Below are positions 17,507-26,276 of a stretch of DNA of 64,000 nucleotides, piece after piece. Under the pieces are notes generated by a model. That model ran no database searches. It was not told where the DNA came from and saw only the letters and a list, made by a program, of their open reading frames with translations. The translations under genes were made by a program, and so were the position numbers. Positions within the stretch are counted from its first letter, which is position 1. Each line of letters opens with the position of its first letter. The DNA comes from Anaerolinea thermolimosa (GTDB lineage Bacteria > Chloroflexota > Anaerolineae > Anaerolineales > Anaerolineaceae): positions 1,877,150 to 1,941,149 of the forward strand of contig NZ_DF967965.1 in the NCBI RefSeq assembly GCF_001050195.2. The letters are read 5' to 3'.

Positions 17507-18256
17507 GGTCTTGCAGGGCTCCCATCAGGTAGTCTTGTCTGCGTCCACCAGTCCACCTCGTCTTTAGGTGGATATTTGGACGCAAGATTCTCGTCAAAAT
17601 CAATCCCCAAACCGGGGCGGTCATTCGGATACATGTATCCATTTCGCACTACCGGCAAACCAGGGAACATATCATACACCAGGTTATCAAACCGGCACCA
17701 CTCCTGAATGCCAAAGTTAGGTGCCCACAGGTCTAAATGCAGGTTGGCAGCATGCCCAACAGGTGAGGTATCTCCCGGGCCGTGCCAGGCTGTGCGAATA
17801 CCGTAAATCTGGGCATGGATAGCCGCGTTACGGGCGGCAGTAATTCCGCCCATCTGGCTGACATGCATACGTATAAAATCGATCAACCGTTCCTCGATCA
17901 AGAGACGCCACTCCCTCGGGTTGTTGAACAACTCTCCCATGGCAAGGGGTGTGGCGCACACTTTTCGAATATGCCTGAACCATTCGATATCTTCGGGGGC
18001 AAGGGAGTCTTCCAGGAAAAAGAGATTATATGGCTCTAAATCTTTAGCGAATTTAACCGTGTCAATCGGTGAGAGGCGCTCGTGTACATCGTGTAACAAC
18101 TCCACCTCATCCCCAACATGACTGCGGACATACTCAATCATCCGAAGCATATTGCGAGTATACGCTCGCGGATCAAAGTACGCCCCCGGAAGCGCCCCCT
18201 CTGGGCGGTGCATGGTGTCCTGTTTACCACCGTACCCGCCCATTTGCACTCGAATA
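17503..18256 (-). pseudogene. Truncated duplicate of the ManD-type dehydratase gene (C-terminal part)
   Basis: This is the distal part of the ManD gene (about 250 codons) created by the 996-bp duplication, identical to 18499-19252. It lacks the N-terminal capping domain and the first barrel strands. No native start remains; a GTG at 18249 gives an in-frame product and overlaps the stop of the preceding lactonase fragment by 26 bases, so weak coupled translation is conceivable. It keeps the metal ligands (HDVHER, FLEDSL, GELFNN) but would be unlikely to fold as an active enzyme. It overlaps the intact lactonase start by 4 bp. Confidence 0.85.
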
Positions 18257-18502
18257 TAGCTCGCCGGTTTTGGGTTGAATGGAAAAAGAACTCACCTCAC
18301 CTTCCTGAAGTTCATTGACCGCAAAGAGGTATTTCCCGGTCGGATGGATTGCCAGGAAAGAAGGGTTCTTCCCCCCATCAAAAGCCTGCTGAAAAGTCAA
18401 CTGGCCTGAAACCGCATCCACGGAATAGAGAAATATCCCCTCCTGCCGATGCGCTTCGTGGCCGCTCTGAGTATACGTGCCAGTATATAGGTAACGTGTC
18501 AT
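18224..18502 (-). pseudogene. Truncated duplicate of the lactonase gene (N-terminal part)
   Basis: The first 81 codons match the intact lactonase exactly, ending in QPKTGEL; the frame then crosses the duplication junction at about 18257 and adds about ten unrelated codons before a stop at 18224. The product would be little more than one propeller blade. Its ATG overlaps the stop of the intact ManD gene by 4 bp, the arrangement inherited from the original gene pair. Confidence 0.88.
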
Positions 18503-19710
18503 GGTCTTGCAGGGCTCCCATCAGGTAGTCTTGTCTGCGTCCACCAGTCCACCTCGTCTTTAGGTGGATATTTGGACGCAAGATTCTCGTCAAAATCAAT
18601 CCCCAAACCGGGGCGGTCATTCGGATACATGTATCCATTTCGCACTACCGGCAAACCAGGGAACATATCATACACCAGGTTATCAAACCGGCACCACTCC
18701 TGAATGCCAAAGTTAGGTGCCCACAGGTCTAAATGCAGGTTGGCAGCATGCCCAACAGGTGAGGTATCTCCCGGGCCGTGCCAGGCTGTGCGAATACCGT
18801 AAATCTGGGCATGGATAGCCGCGTTACGGGCGGCAGTAATTCCGCCCATCTGGCTGACATGCATACGTATAAAATCGATCAACCGTTCCTCGATCAAGAG
18901 ACGCCACTCCCTCGGGTTGTTGAACAACTCTCCCATGGCAAGGGGTGTGGCGCACACTTTTCGAATATGCCTGAACCATTCGATATCTTCGGGGGCAAGG
19001 GAGTCTTCCAGGAAAAAGAGATTATATGGCTCTAAATCTTTAGCGAATTTAACCGTGTCAATCGGTGAGAGGCGCTCGTGTACATCGTGTAACAACTCCA
19101 CCTCATCCCCAACATGACTGCGGACATACTCAATCATCCGAAGCATATTGCGAGTATACGCTCGCGGATCAAAGTACGCCCCCGGAAGCGCCCCCTCTGG
19201 GCGGTGCATGGTGTCCTGTTTACCACCGTACCCGCCCATTTGCACTCGAATATAGTGGTATCCCTGTTCCTGGAATTTCCGCACATTATCCAGAACTTCT
19301 TGAGGATCTCTTCCGTCGGCATGAGCATACACCGCGGCAGCCTCGCGTGTCTTTCCTCCAAGGAGATCATAAACGGGCATATTGGCCATTTTCCCCTTGA
19401 TATCCCACAGCGCCTCATCGATTCCAGAAATCGCGTTGTTGAGAACCGGCCCATTTCGCCAGTAACCATTCACCAGGTTCATCTGGAACAATTCTTCGAT
19501 CCTGGAAACGTCTTTTCCGATCACGAAGGGTTTGACATGGTGCTCAATGGCCGCATAAACAGCGCGGAAACGTTGTGTGAATGTGGCGCATCCCAGCCCA
19601 TACAGGCCCGGTTCAGACGTGATCACCTTGACGATGATGAACCGCGTTCCCGGACCGGCCGTCTGAACGAGGAAAGTTTTCACATCCTCAATTACCACCG
19701 GTTTTGCCAT
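18499..19710 (-). CDS. Enolase-superfamily sugar-acid dehydratase, D-mannonate dehydratase (ManD/RspA) type
   Basis: 403 residues from the ATG at 19710, preceded by GGAGG; the frame 30 codons longer has no ribosome site. The N-terminal capping domain includes DEALWDIKGKMANMPVYDLLGG; barrel motifs LHDVHERLSP, FFLEDSL and AMGELFNNP supply the Mg2+ ligands Asp, Glu and Glu, and TAWHGPGDTSPVGHAA carries the catalytic His region of ManD. Family members dehydrate D-mannonate and/or D-gluconate or altronate to 2-keto-3-deoxygluconate (KDG), while some are very weak, so the natural acid is unsure. KDG kinase and KDPG aldolase encoded elsewhere in the window would use the product. It is coupled to the lactonase. 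Confidence 0.87.
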   Translation of the reverse strand: MAKPVVIEDVKTFLVQTAGPGTRFIIVKVITSEPGLYGLGCATFTQRFRAVYAAIEHHVKPFVIGKDVSRIEELFQMNLVNGYWRNGPVLNNAISGIDEALWDIKGKMANMPVYDLLGGKTREAAAVYAHADGRDPQEVLDNVRKFQEQGYHYIRVQMGGYGGKQDTMHRPEGALPGAYFDPRAYTRNMLRMIEYVRSHVGDEVELLHDVHERLSPIDTVKFAKDLEPYNLFFLEDSLAPEDIEWFRHIRKVCATPLAMGELFNNPREWRLLIEERLIDFIRMHVSQMGGITAARNAAIHAQIYGIRTAWHGPGDTSPVGHAANLHLDLWAPNFGIQEWCRFDNLVYDMFPGLPVVRNGYMYPNDRPGLGIDFDENLASKYPPKDEVDWWTQTRLPDGSPARP

Positions 19711-19741
19711 ACAAACCTCCATAAAAAATTGAAATTGGCAG

Positions 19742-20140
19742 TTATCCAAAGATCGACTGCACCAGCGCCCCAACTCCGAAGACACATAACCCGACGACAA
19801 AGCCCTGAATTCGCCCGTCGAATCGGGATTCCACCTGCTGACGCACAGTTATATTAAATTCGATGAGATCATTCACGTGAGCTGACCGAACAAAAGCCCC
19901 CGGTAATTCATAATCTCTACCACCAACCGTTGACCCAAAAACAAGAAAGCCCGAAATCAAAGTAATAATCAATCCACTCCAGACAAGGCGCTCACTCAAA
20001 ACAGGAATAGTGAACCCACCGGTTACAGGAAAAGAAGCGCACACCAACCCGCAGATAATCACAACAAAGAGCAAAATACGCCTGAAGAGAATGCGTAAAA
20101 AAGCGATCAGGTAAGCACGCACCTTCTGCCAGGTGGTCAT
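19742..20140 (-). CDS. Small integral membrane protein, paralogue of the one at 30687-31106
   Basis: 132 residues with about four hydrophobic helices (around 15-40, 48-70 and 110-130) and a polar loop (residues 70-105). I do not recognise a named family. It shares with the protein at 30687-31106 the SERLVW(S/A)G motif, a GRDY/GKEF turn, a VRS segment, an N-x-x-(V/I)R...ER(F/Y)D stretch and a G(V/I)GALV end, so the two are clear homologues. It lies 9 bp downstream of the secreted GH5 gene and 31 bp upstream of ManD, so it is probably part of that operon. Function is unknown. Confidence 0.75.
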   Translation of the reverse strand: MTTWQKVRAYLIAFLRILFRRILLFVVIICGLVCASFPVTGGFTIPVLSERLVWSGLIITLISGFLVFGSTVGGRDYELPGAFVRSAHVNDLIEFNITVRQQVESRFDGRIQGFVVGLCVFGVGALVQSIFG

Positions 20141-20149
20141 CTCTTCCTC

Positions 20150-21298
20150 CTAGGGAATGAGAGCAGTTAAAATCGGTTCATTCCAGGATTGTTTCTCTCG
20201 ATTATAAACTCCAAACCCGGCGCAGAATTCCCAGTACGCCCAGCTAAATCCCCTCTCTTCTGCCGCACGCGCCACCGCGTTCGTCCATAAATGCCTGGAG
20301 GTATCATCCGCTTTGGAGTAAGCCCCAAACTCTCCCAGGAAAATAGGGCGTTGATTTTTTTCACTCCATTGTTTCACGATGTCAAAGTCACGCCGGATCT
20401 TCCCAATCGAAGCCTCATCGTCACTCCATTTCGTGCCCAACCATGGGGTTGAATTCTCCACCCACTCTGCTCCCTGATGGGTGAATTGGAAGGGCTCGTA
20501 GTAATGAAAGGTAACAATTAAATTTCGATCCTCTTCAGGCAACTGCAATTCGTTCAATTTCCACAAAGAGTTCCAGTCCCCAGGCCCAACGATGATTGTC
20601 CTCCGTGCATTCGTTCGCCGAATGGTGCGAATGGCTTCTTGAGCGTAGTCGTTCCAGTATAACGCTGAAAGAGTATTGTTAGGCTCGTTGAGCAGTTCAA
20701 AGTACACCGAATCGGGTGCCTGCCGGTAATGGTCTGCAATTTGCTCCCACAGCGCCAGAAATCGTTCTTTATGAGGGCGCGGCTCTTCCATCAATTCATT
20801 GTAATGATGAATATTGAGAATAACATTGAGGTTTCGCGCCAGGGCCTGATCCACCACCCAATCCACCCGGGCAAAAAAATCAGCATCAATGGTATAAGGC
20901 GGTTTTTCCAGTGCGTGGGCGTTCCAGCGGATCGGTACTCTGACGGTATCAAAACCCGCCTGTTTGATCAGATCAAAATATCCTTCCTCCAGCACCACCC
21001 CCCATTCACCCTCATTCGGGGCTTCCAGCGCATTCCCAAGATTAACCCCTCGGCCAAGTCGGGCCGCCTGCTCAAAAGCGAACTGGTTTTCTAAGGAAAT
21101 CGGCCCTGGAGTGAGAGTCGGGGTCGGGGTTGGTTTCACAGGTAACGTGGAAGTAGGAAGTTCGGAGATAGGAATTTCGATAGTGGCCGTTGGCAACTCG
21201 ACTGTGGGAGTTGGAATGGAAATACTTCCCCCACACCCGGCCAGAAACAGGCAAAGCCCTAATACAAGCCAGCAGCGGCGGATTCCTGAGCCGATCAT
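20150..21298 (-). CDS. Secreted lipoprotein glycoside hydrolase family 5 (endoglucanase/mannanase type)
   Basis: 382 residues from the ATG at 21298 (AAGGAGA six bases upstream). A basic N-terminus and hydrophobic stretch end in the lipobox LAGC at about residue 21, then comes a 45-residue Thr/Pro-rich linker and a GH5 barrel (about 75-380). The acid/base Glu is in YFELLNEPNN and the nucleophile Glu in FLGEFGAYS; NLGNALEAP near the barrel start is the usual cellulase form of the clan A fold. It would act outside the cell on beta-1,4-glucan or mannan, feeding the intracellular GH3, 2-epimerase and GH5. Confidence 0.9.
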   Translation of the reverse strand: MIGSGIRRCWLVLGLCLFLAGCGGSISIPTPTVELPTATIEIPISELPTSTLPVKPTPTPTLTPGPISLENQFAFEQAARLGRGVNLGNALEAPNEGEWGVVLEEGYFDLIKQAGFDTVRVPIRWNAHALEKPPYTIDADFFARVDWVVDQALARNLNVILNIHHYNELMEEPRPHKERFLALWEQIADHYRQAPDSVYFELLNEPNNTLSALYWNDYAQEAIRTIRRTNARRTIIVGPGDWNSLWKLNELQLPEEDRNLIVTFHYYEPFQFTHQGAEWVENSTPWLGTKWSDDEASIGKIRRDFDIVKQWSEKNQRPIFLGEFGAYSKADDTSRHLWTNAVARAAEERGFSWAYWEFCAGFGVYNREKQSWNEPILTALIP

Positions 21299-21356
21299 CT
21301 CGATCTCCTTCTCGGAAGTCTTTATTCCCACGGGGAAAATCTCGAATCATTATACT

Positions 21357-21902
21357 TTACAAAAGTAAGTACCGCTGTAATAAATCACGGCTGTGGTCAT
21401 CGAGCAGCCTCCAGTCATAAATTTCATAACGAGTCTGATTAATATCGATGACCAGCCAGCGCCCTTCAGCGACCCGTCGGACCGAGCCAATGATACTATC
21501 GCGCATGATAAATTCTTTCTCCCCGCGGTCTGTGATCACCTTCCAGTACAGGAATCCGAATTCTTCGTGAATGTGCTGAATTCTCAAGATCCTTGGAACG
21601 AAGTAGTGCTGGCGCAGTTCCCGTTCCACTGCCTCTCGCGACTCCTGATCCAGGGCATTAAGGTCTCGGAGGACGCCAATCTCCCGCCCACGCTCCACTT
21701 CTGAGTCGGGAGTGCGAACCAGAATGTAATGGTTTTCAAGAGAGAGCGGGAACGCCCTGCGCAATGTAACCCTCGGGTAAAACTCGCCCTGCTCATTGGT
21801 AAAAGTTAAATTTTCACCTCGATACTTGAAATGAACCTTTCCCGCTTCCAGGTAAACGGTTTCAAACACTTCAGGCATAGATGGAATTCCATCACCGTAC
21901 AT
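21357..21902 (-). CDS. DUF1854 protein, partner of the upstream ABC exporter
   Basis: 181 residues from the ATG at 21902, which has GAGGAGG directly upstream; the longer frame starts inside the preceding gene. It matches the DUF1854 family in its C-terminal LRIQHIHEEFGFLYWKV..DRG.K.F and DSIIGSVRRV..GRWLVIDINQTRYEI parts. In many bacteria this domain is encoded next to an ABC transporter in cyanophycin-metabolism loci, but its molecular role is not known. Here it follows the ABC gene by 10 bp and no cyanophycin gene is present. Confidence 0.8.
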   Translation of the reverse strand: MYGDGIPSMPEVFETVYLEAGKVHFKYRGENLTFTNEQGEFYPRVTLRRAFPLSLENHYILVRTPDSEVERGREIGVLRDLNALDQESREAVERELRQHYFVPRILRIQHIHEEFGFLYWKVITDRGEKEFIMRDSIIGSVRRVAEGRWLVIDINQTRYEIYDWRLLDDHSRDLLQRYLLL

Positions 21903-21912
21903 CGTTTCCTCC

Positions 21913-24165
21913 TCAAACCGCCACCACACCGTCAAGACGAGCAAATTGAGACTGAATTTGAACCAGGTTGTAGAAAAGCCCCCGGTGCTCCATCAACTCC
22001 TGAGGCGATCCCATCTCAGCAATGCGTCCATGATCCAGTGCAATGATTCGGTCCGCGTTGTACAGCGTAGAAAGCCGATGGGCAATGGCAATAGTAGTTC
22101 GTCCTTGAACCAGTGTATCCAGGGCTTTTTGAATTTGCCGTTCGGTTTCAGTATCAACTGAAGATGTCGCTTCATCAAGAATGAGAATTTTTGGATCCAG
22201 AAGAATCGCCCGCGCGATCGAGATTCGCTGGCGTTCACCGCCCGAAAGACCGGTTCCTCCCTCGCCAACAATCGTGTCGTATCCTTCAGGGAGGTTAGAT
22301 ATAAATTCATGAGCATTGGCCGCCTTGGCTGCCCGGATCACATCTTCCATGCTGGCCTGTGGTCTGGCATAGGCAATATTTTCTGTAATGGTTCCCGAGA
22401 AGAGGAACGGTTGTTGTAATACAATACCTACATTCTTTCGGAGATCTTCAATCGCCAGGTCACGCACATCGACGCCATCAATCAGGATGTTGCCTGCTGT
22501 CGGATCGTAGAAGCGGCAGATCAGATTCACCAGAGTCGTTTTACCGGCTCCGCTTGGCCCAACAACCCCGATCAGTTCCCCCGGTTCAATTGAAAAAGAT
22601 ACGTCCTTGAGCACCGGGAAGTAGGGATTATAACCAAAAGTCACATTTTGAAATTCGATACGCCCCATAGCCGGGCGGATCCGTTTTTTCTCGGCCTTTT
22701 CCTGAACACGCGGTTGTTCATCTAAAAATTCAAACGTGCGCTGGGATATGGTAGTGAAGCGATTGAGCGCCTGGCTAATTTGCGCCATATTGGAGAGCGG
22801 CCCGTAGAACATACCCAGGTAACTCAGAAAAGCCATTAAAGTACCCAGTGAAATCCGGTGTTCCAGCACAGCTCTCCCCCCGGCATACCAGATGAGCAAC
22901 CCACCGGCGGAAAAAGCAAACGAGATCATCGGAAAAAATCTACCCCATGCCTGATCCACCCTCAAACGCGCATTCAAAGAATGGGTGTTCAATGCGCGGT
23001 AGCGATCCTCTTCCTGATCATCCTGTCCAAAAGCCTTGACAACCTGAATACCCGAAAGAAAGGTATTAAGCATGGAATTTAATCGCCAGCGGGTGATCCA
23101 ATATCGCCGGAAGTGAGGGTTCATGCGACGGTGATACATCAAGGTAGCCACCATAACAAATGGCGCAGGGATTAATACAAATAACCCGAGTGTAGGCGCC
23201 ATCGAGAAGAGCACAACACCAATCCCAATGACCAGCACAGCATACAGCAGGAAGCTTGCCATCTGGTTAATCAACCCTTGTAATTCTTCTGTATCCTGAT
23301 TGATCCGGGTCAGCAACCTTCCTGTCTCGTTACGATCGAAAAACTCCTGCGAAAGCTCCTTTAAATGGGCAAACATTTTCTCACGTACACCTGCCGCAAA
23401 ACGGCTGCTGATACGATTGGTCAGGAGTGCATCCGTAATCGTAATGACGACCCGAATGACCTGCAACCCTAACAAACCGCCCACCAGCCATCCCAGCCAG
23501 TTGGTGTGAATCTGAGAAGTAAGCACATCATCGATCAAGACACGCGTCAGATAAGGGGGCATTAAATCAACCACCACACCGGCCAGCATCAACAAACCGT
23601 GAACCAGGCCAGCTCCCCAGTATGGGCGTGCCAGTTGCAACAATCGTCTCATCACCTGCCCACGTTTTATACAACTGGGACACACCTTCAAAGAGGGATC
23701 AAGCAACCGTTTACCACAAGAAAGGCAACGTTGCCCTTCTGATTCAAAATCCGGAGCCGGAACATCCTCCCCCTTTTCAATACGCAACCGTAGATAATGC
23801 GCCACAAGCGCAAATCGTTCCGTCAGTTCGTTGCTGAAATGAATCAGAACCAGTGGTTGCTCCTGGACCGTGACCCTCAACAGGGCATTTCCAACGCAGG
23901 GCTCAACCTGAGCGTCCGAAATGTCCTCGAGAGCAAGTCTGGTCAGGCAATGGGGTCTTCCCTTCTCCAGAGCCACCACCGCCAGAAGGGTACGATCAAT
24001 CAAGAGCCACTGTTCACCGAAAGACCCATCCTCTGCCATATCACTCGCAAGAGCTACCTTGAGCTCATCGCTGTGACCACTCTGTTTTTCAAATTCCTCC
24101 AGCACCGGCAGGGGAACCGAATCAAAAAGAGCGGTTGGATCTGGATGAGAATCCGCCTGTTTCAT
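21913..24165 (-). CDS. ABC exporter (fused permease-ATPase) with N-terminal regulatory domain and zinc ribbon
   Basis: 750 residues. The first 165 residues form a soluble domain (VALASDMAEDGSFGEQWLLIDRTLL), then a zinc ribbon CLSCGKRLLD..VCPSC (about 150-170), six membrane helices of an exporter (about 180-465) and an ATPase (about 500-745) with GPSGAGKTTLVN, LSGGERQRISIARA and ILILDEATSSVD. It is a homodimeric type IV exporter by length. The N-terminal domain is shared with exporters paired with DUF1854. Substrate unknown. An in-frame TAG five codons upstream of the ATG fixes the start, although the ribosome site (AGAGGAC) is modest. Confidence 0.87.
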   Translation of the reverse strand: MKQADSHPDPTALFDSVPLPVLEEFEKQSGHSDELKVALASDMAEDGSFGEQWLLIDRTLLAVVALEKGRPHCLTRLALEDISDAQVEPCVGNALLRVTVQEQPLVLIHFSNELTERFALVAHYLRLRIEKGEDVPAPDFESEGQRCLSCGKRLLDPSLKVCPSCIKRGQVMRRLLQLARPYWGAGLVHGLLMLAGVVVDLMPPYLTRVLIDDVLTSQIHTNWLGWLVGGLLGLQVIRVVITITDALLTNRISSRFAAGVREKMFAHLKELSQEFFDRNETGRLLTRINQDTEELQGLINQMASFLLYAVLVIGIGVVLFSMAPTLGLFVLIPAPFVMVATLMYHRRMNPHFRRYWITRWRLNSMLNTFLSGIQVVKAFGQDDQEEDRYRALNTHSLNARLRVDQAWGRFFPMISFAFSAGGLLIWYAGGRAVLEHRISLGTLMAFLSYLGMFYGPLSNMAQISQALNRFTTISQRTFEFLDEQPRVQEKAEKKRIRPAMGRIEFQNVTFGYNPYFPVLKDVSFSIEPGELIGVVGPSGAGKTTLVNLICRFYDPTAGNILIDGVDVRDLAIEDLRKNVGIVLQQPFLFSGTITENIAYARPQASMEDVIRAAKAANAHEFISNLPEGYDTIVGEGGTGLSGGERQRISIARAILLDPKILILDEATSSVDTETERQIQKALDTLVQGRTTIAIAHRLSTLYNADRIIALDHGRIAEMGSPQELMEHRGLFYNLVQIQSQFARLDGVVAV

Positions 24166-24448
24166 AACACCCGTCCTCTACCTGTACTCGCAAACCTGTT
24201 GAAGCAATATCTTTAACCACCCGGACTGCTCCGAGTGTACCCATTGTCTTCAACGCCTGCGAGGTTAGTTGACGGGCTCGAACCGAAGACTGGCTCTACA
24301 GGATTTCTGGCCTGGATTCGCCCCAGAAGGAAAATCCCCCGCTCCGCAGATTCGGCGCTTTTTTATGCAATTAAAAATGATTATACAACAAATCGACAAT
24401 CATGAGCATCCACACCGCCATTCATTCTTTCCGCAGTAGAGCTCCTCC
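24166..24448. other. Gene-free gap with a structured, terminator-like segment
   Basis: No gene is supported in these 283 bases. On the plus strand, TTCTGG/CCAGAA at about 24305-24328 forms a hairpin, and GCTCCG-N6-CGGCGC (24341-24358, one mismatch) is followed by six T (24359 onward), the shape of an intrinsic terminator although no plus-strand gene precedes it. On the minus strand a frame with coding-like codon choice is interrupted by a TAG. It may be a leader of the ABC exporter, a small RNA or decayed coding sequence. Confidence 0.35.
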
Positions 24449-25198
24449 TCACGGATTCGGCATACGTACTTCTTTGATCTGTCCATCTCCCAGCTCAAAC
24501 ACGATGTGCGCATATTCCTCAACCATCGGGTCATGCGTTGCCATCAGGATTGTAATCCCTTCTTTGACAGCAATATACCGAAAGAGGGCCATAATTTGCC
24601 GTCCGGTTGAGCTGTCTAATTCTCCAGTTGGCTCATCGGCAATAATCAATTCAGGATGCGTCGAAAGTGCACGGGCAATGGCTACCCGTTGCTGCTGGCC
24701 ACCTGAAAGCTCCCACGGACGATGGTGCGCCCACGGCCCCAGCCCCACAATTTCAAGTGCGCGCATCGCCAGTTGGCGACGGTTTTCAGTGTACCCGGCG
24801 ATGCGCAACATCAATTCAACATTCTCAACCGCCGAGAACATCGGCATGATCGCAAAGGATTGAAATACAAACCCTATTTTTTTTCTTCTCAGTTCGATTA
24901 ATTCTTCGTTGGCCATCTCCGAAATTTTATGACCGAAAAGGAAAACCTCACCCTCTGTCGGCTTATCCAACCCCCCGATGATGTTCAGCAGAGTCGTTTT
25001 CCCTGAACCTGAACGGCCTTTCAATGCCGCCAGTACACCGTTTGGTACCGAAAGGGTGACCCCACGCAAAGCCATCACGCGACTGGCGCCCACCTCATAG
25101 ATTCTCTTCACATTTTTTACTTCTACTGTTGGCGGGGTGGTCACCGCTGACTCTGCCACGGCGGTCAACTTTGTTTCACTAGATTCCTGGTCTGACAT
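24449..25198 (-). CDS. ABC transporter ATPase (MacB/LolD type)
   Basis: 249 residues from the ATG at 25198, with GAGG six bases upstream; a TTG eight codons earlier overlaps the previous gene. Walker A GRSGSGKTTLLN, signature LSGGQQQRVAIARA, Walker B LIIADEPTGELD and the H-loop ATHDP are all intact. The MacB/LolD type energises FtsX-like permeases in mechanotransmission rather than transport across the membrane. It is last in an operon HlyD-FtsX-ATPase/AbrB-ATPase, so two different ATPases probably form a heterodimer under one permease. Confidence 0.92.
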   Translation of the reverse strand: MSDQESSETKLTAVAESAVTTPPTVEVKNVKRIYEVGASRVMALRGVTLSVPNGVLAALKGRSGSGKTTLLNIIGGLDKPTEGEVFLFGHKISEMANEELIELRRKKIGFVFQSFAIMPMFSAVENVELMLRIAGYTENRRQLAMRALEIVGLGPWAHHRPWELSGGQQQRVAIARALSTHPELIIADEPTGELDSSTGRQIMALFRYIAVKEGITILMATHDPMVEEYAHIVFELGDGQIKEVRMPNP

Positions 25199-25212
25199 TC
25201 CAACCTCTACTT

Positions 25213-26268
25213 CTACTTCCAACCGGGAAGTTTGAGCTTTTTTACACTTCCTGGTTTCTTCTGGGGAACATGTTCACTGGCAAACAACAGGTTGATTTGT
25301 TCCTCAAGGGTCAGATGTTTTGCCATCTGCTCCTCTTCTTCTGTAGGCCGAATGATGATGCACCCATCGCCGGCTTCAAGGTACGCCCGCTTCCCAATAC
25401 CCAATTTTTCTCTAAGCTCTTTAGGGATCTGCAGTCGCCCTGCCGAATCAAGCACTACATATTCCTTAAAGGAGATCTGATGGCCTACGGTTTTATTGGT
25501 AATTTCAGGCTTTTCTCCGTCTTTTGGCTCACCGGCCATCACATGTTCAAGCTGGTTCACCTGACGAATGGTTTCAGTGCTGATCTTGCCATCCCGAATG
25601 GCCACTACCCGGTCTACCTGCTCTGCAATCCGCGGGTCATGGGTCACAATAATGATGGTCAGGTCCAACCGCTCACGTAACGAACGGAAGGTGTCCATAA
25701 TCGTCTGGGCGGTTACCGAGTCCACTTCACCGGTAGGTTCATCACCCAGGAGCAACACAGGTTTATTCGCCAGAGCCACTGCAATGGCTACCCGTTGCTG
25801 TTCCCCGCCCGAGAGCTCGGTTAACTTATGGTGTCGGCGTTCATATAATCCCACCGCCGAGAGCAACTCCTCAGCCCATTTACGCCTATTCCGCCTGTCG
25901 GTAATGAATGCCATCGTCATCGGCAATTCAACATTTTCAAGGGCCGTCAGATAAGGGATCAGGTTTCGAGAAGTTTGTTGCCAGACAAACCCCACCTTTG
26001 ATCGTTGATATTGGTTGAGTGCAGCGTCAGATAGACTGAGAAGGTCGATCCCATCCACAAACACTTTCCCTGCTGATGGGCGATCCATCCCCCCCAGAAT
26101 ATTCATCAGGGTAGTTTTTCCGGAACCGGATGTACCGACAATTCCCAGCATCTCTCCACGGTTTACAATAAGATCTAACCCCTGGAGAGCCACCACTTCG
26201 AGCTCGGCCACCTTATATATTTTGACCAGGTTCTCACACGAGATGATCGGTTCGTTTATAGCAGCCAT
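25213..26268 (-). CDS. ABC transporter ATPase with C-terminal SpoVT/AbrB domain
   Basis: 351 residues. Residues 1-230 are a MacB-type ATPase with GTSGSGKTTLMN, LSGGEQQRVAIAVA, LLLGDEPTGEVD and VTHDPRI. A linker of about 40 residues leads to a SpoVT/AbrB swapped-hairpin domain (about 270-320) with YVVLDSAGRLQIPKELREKL, the classic form of this DNA-binding dimer, and a basic Pro-rich tail. AbrB domains usually bind DNA as antitoxins or transition-state regulators; in this position it may drive dimerisation or link transport to transcription of the operon. The stop is 14 bp before the second ATPase; the start lies 8 bp after the permease. Confidence 0.9.
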   Translation of the reverse strand: MAAINEPIISCENLVKIYKVAELEVVALQGLDLIVNRGEMLGIVGTSGSGKTTLMNILGGMDRPSAGKVFVDGIDLLSLSDAALNQYQRSKVGFVWQQTSRNLIPYLTALENVELPMTMAFITDRRNRRKWAEELLSAVGLYERRHHKLTELSGGEQQRVAIAVALANKPVLLLGDEPTGEVDSVTAQTIMDTFRSLRERLDLTIIIVTHDPRIAEQVDRVVAIRDGKISTETIRQVNQLEHVMAGEPKDGEKPEITNKTVGHQISFKEYVVLDSAGRLQIPKELREKLGIGKRAYLEAGDGCIIIRPTEEEEQMAKHLTLEEQINLLFASEHVPQKKPGSVKKLKLPGWK

Positions 26269-26276
26269 GGTTGTCC

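Larger units (their letters stand above)
17261..19255. repeat. 996-bp perfect direct tandem duplication
   Basis: Bases 17261-18256 are repeated as 18257-19252, with a 3-bp TAG shared at the junction (the copies can be extended to 18259 and 19255). Every block I compared is identical. The unit spans the 5' end of the lactonase gene and the 3' two-thirds of the ManD gene, so the result is intact ManD, lactonase fragment, ManD fragment, intact lactonase. It is either a very recent duplication or an assembly error. Confidence 0.93.

Noticed and set aside
17503-18249. Second functional ManD gene
   Set aside because: It lacks the N-terminal capping domain and a native start and arises from the tandem duplication.
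21357-24165. Cyanophycin metabolism locus
   Set aside because: No cyanophycin synthetase or cyanophycinase is encoded in the window.
24240-24300. tRNA-like GGTTCGAGCCC motif on the minus strand
   Set aside because: The bases around it do not form a 5-bp T-stem, no acceptor stem or anticodon arm can be drawn, and there is no CCA end.
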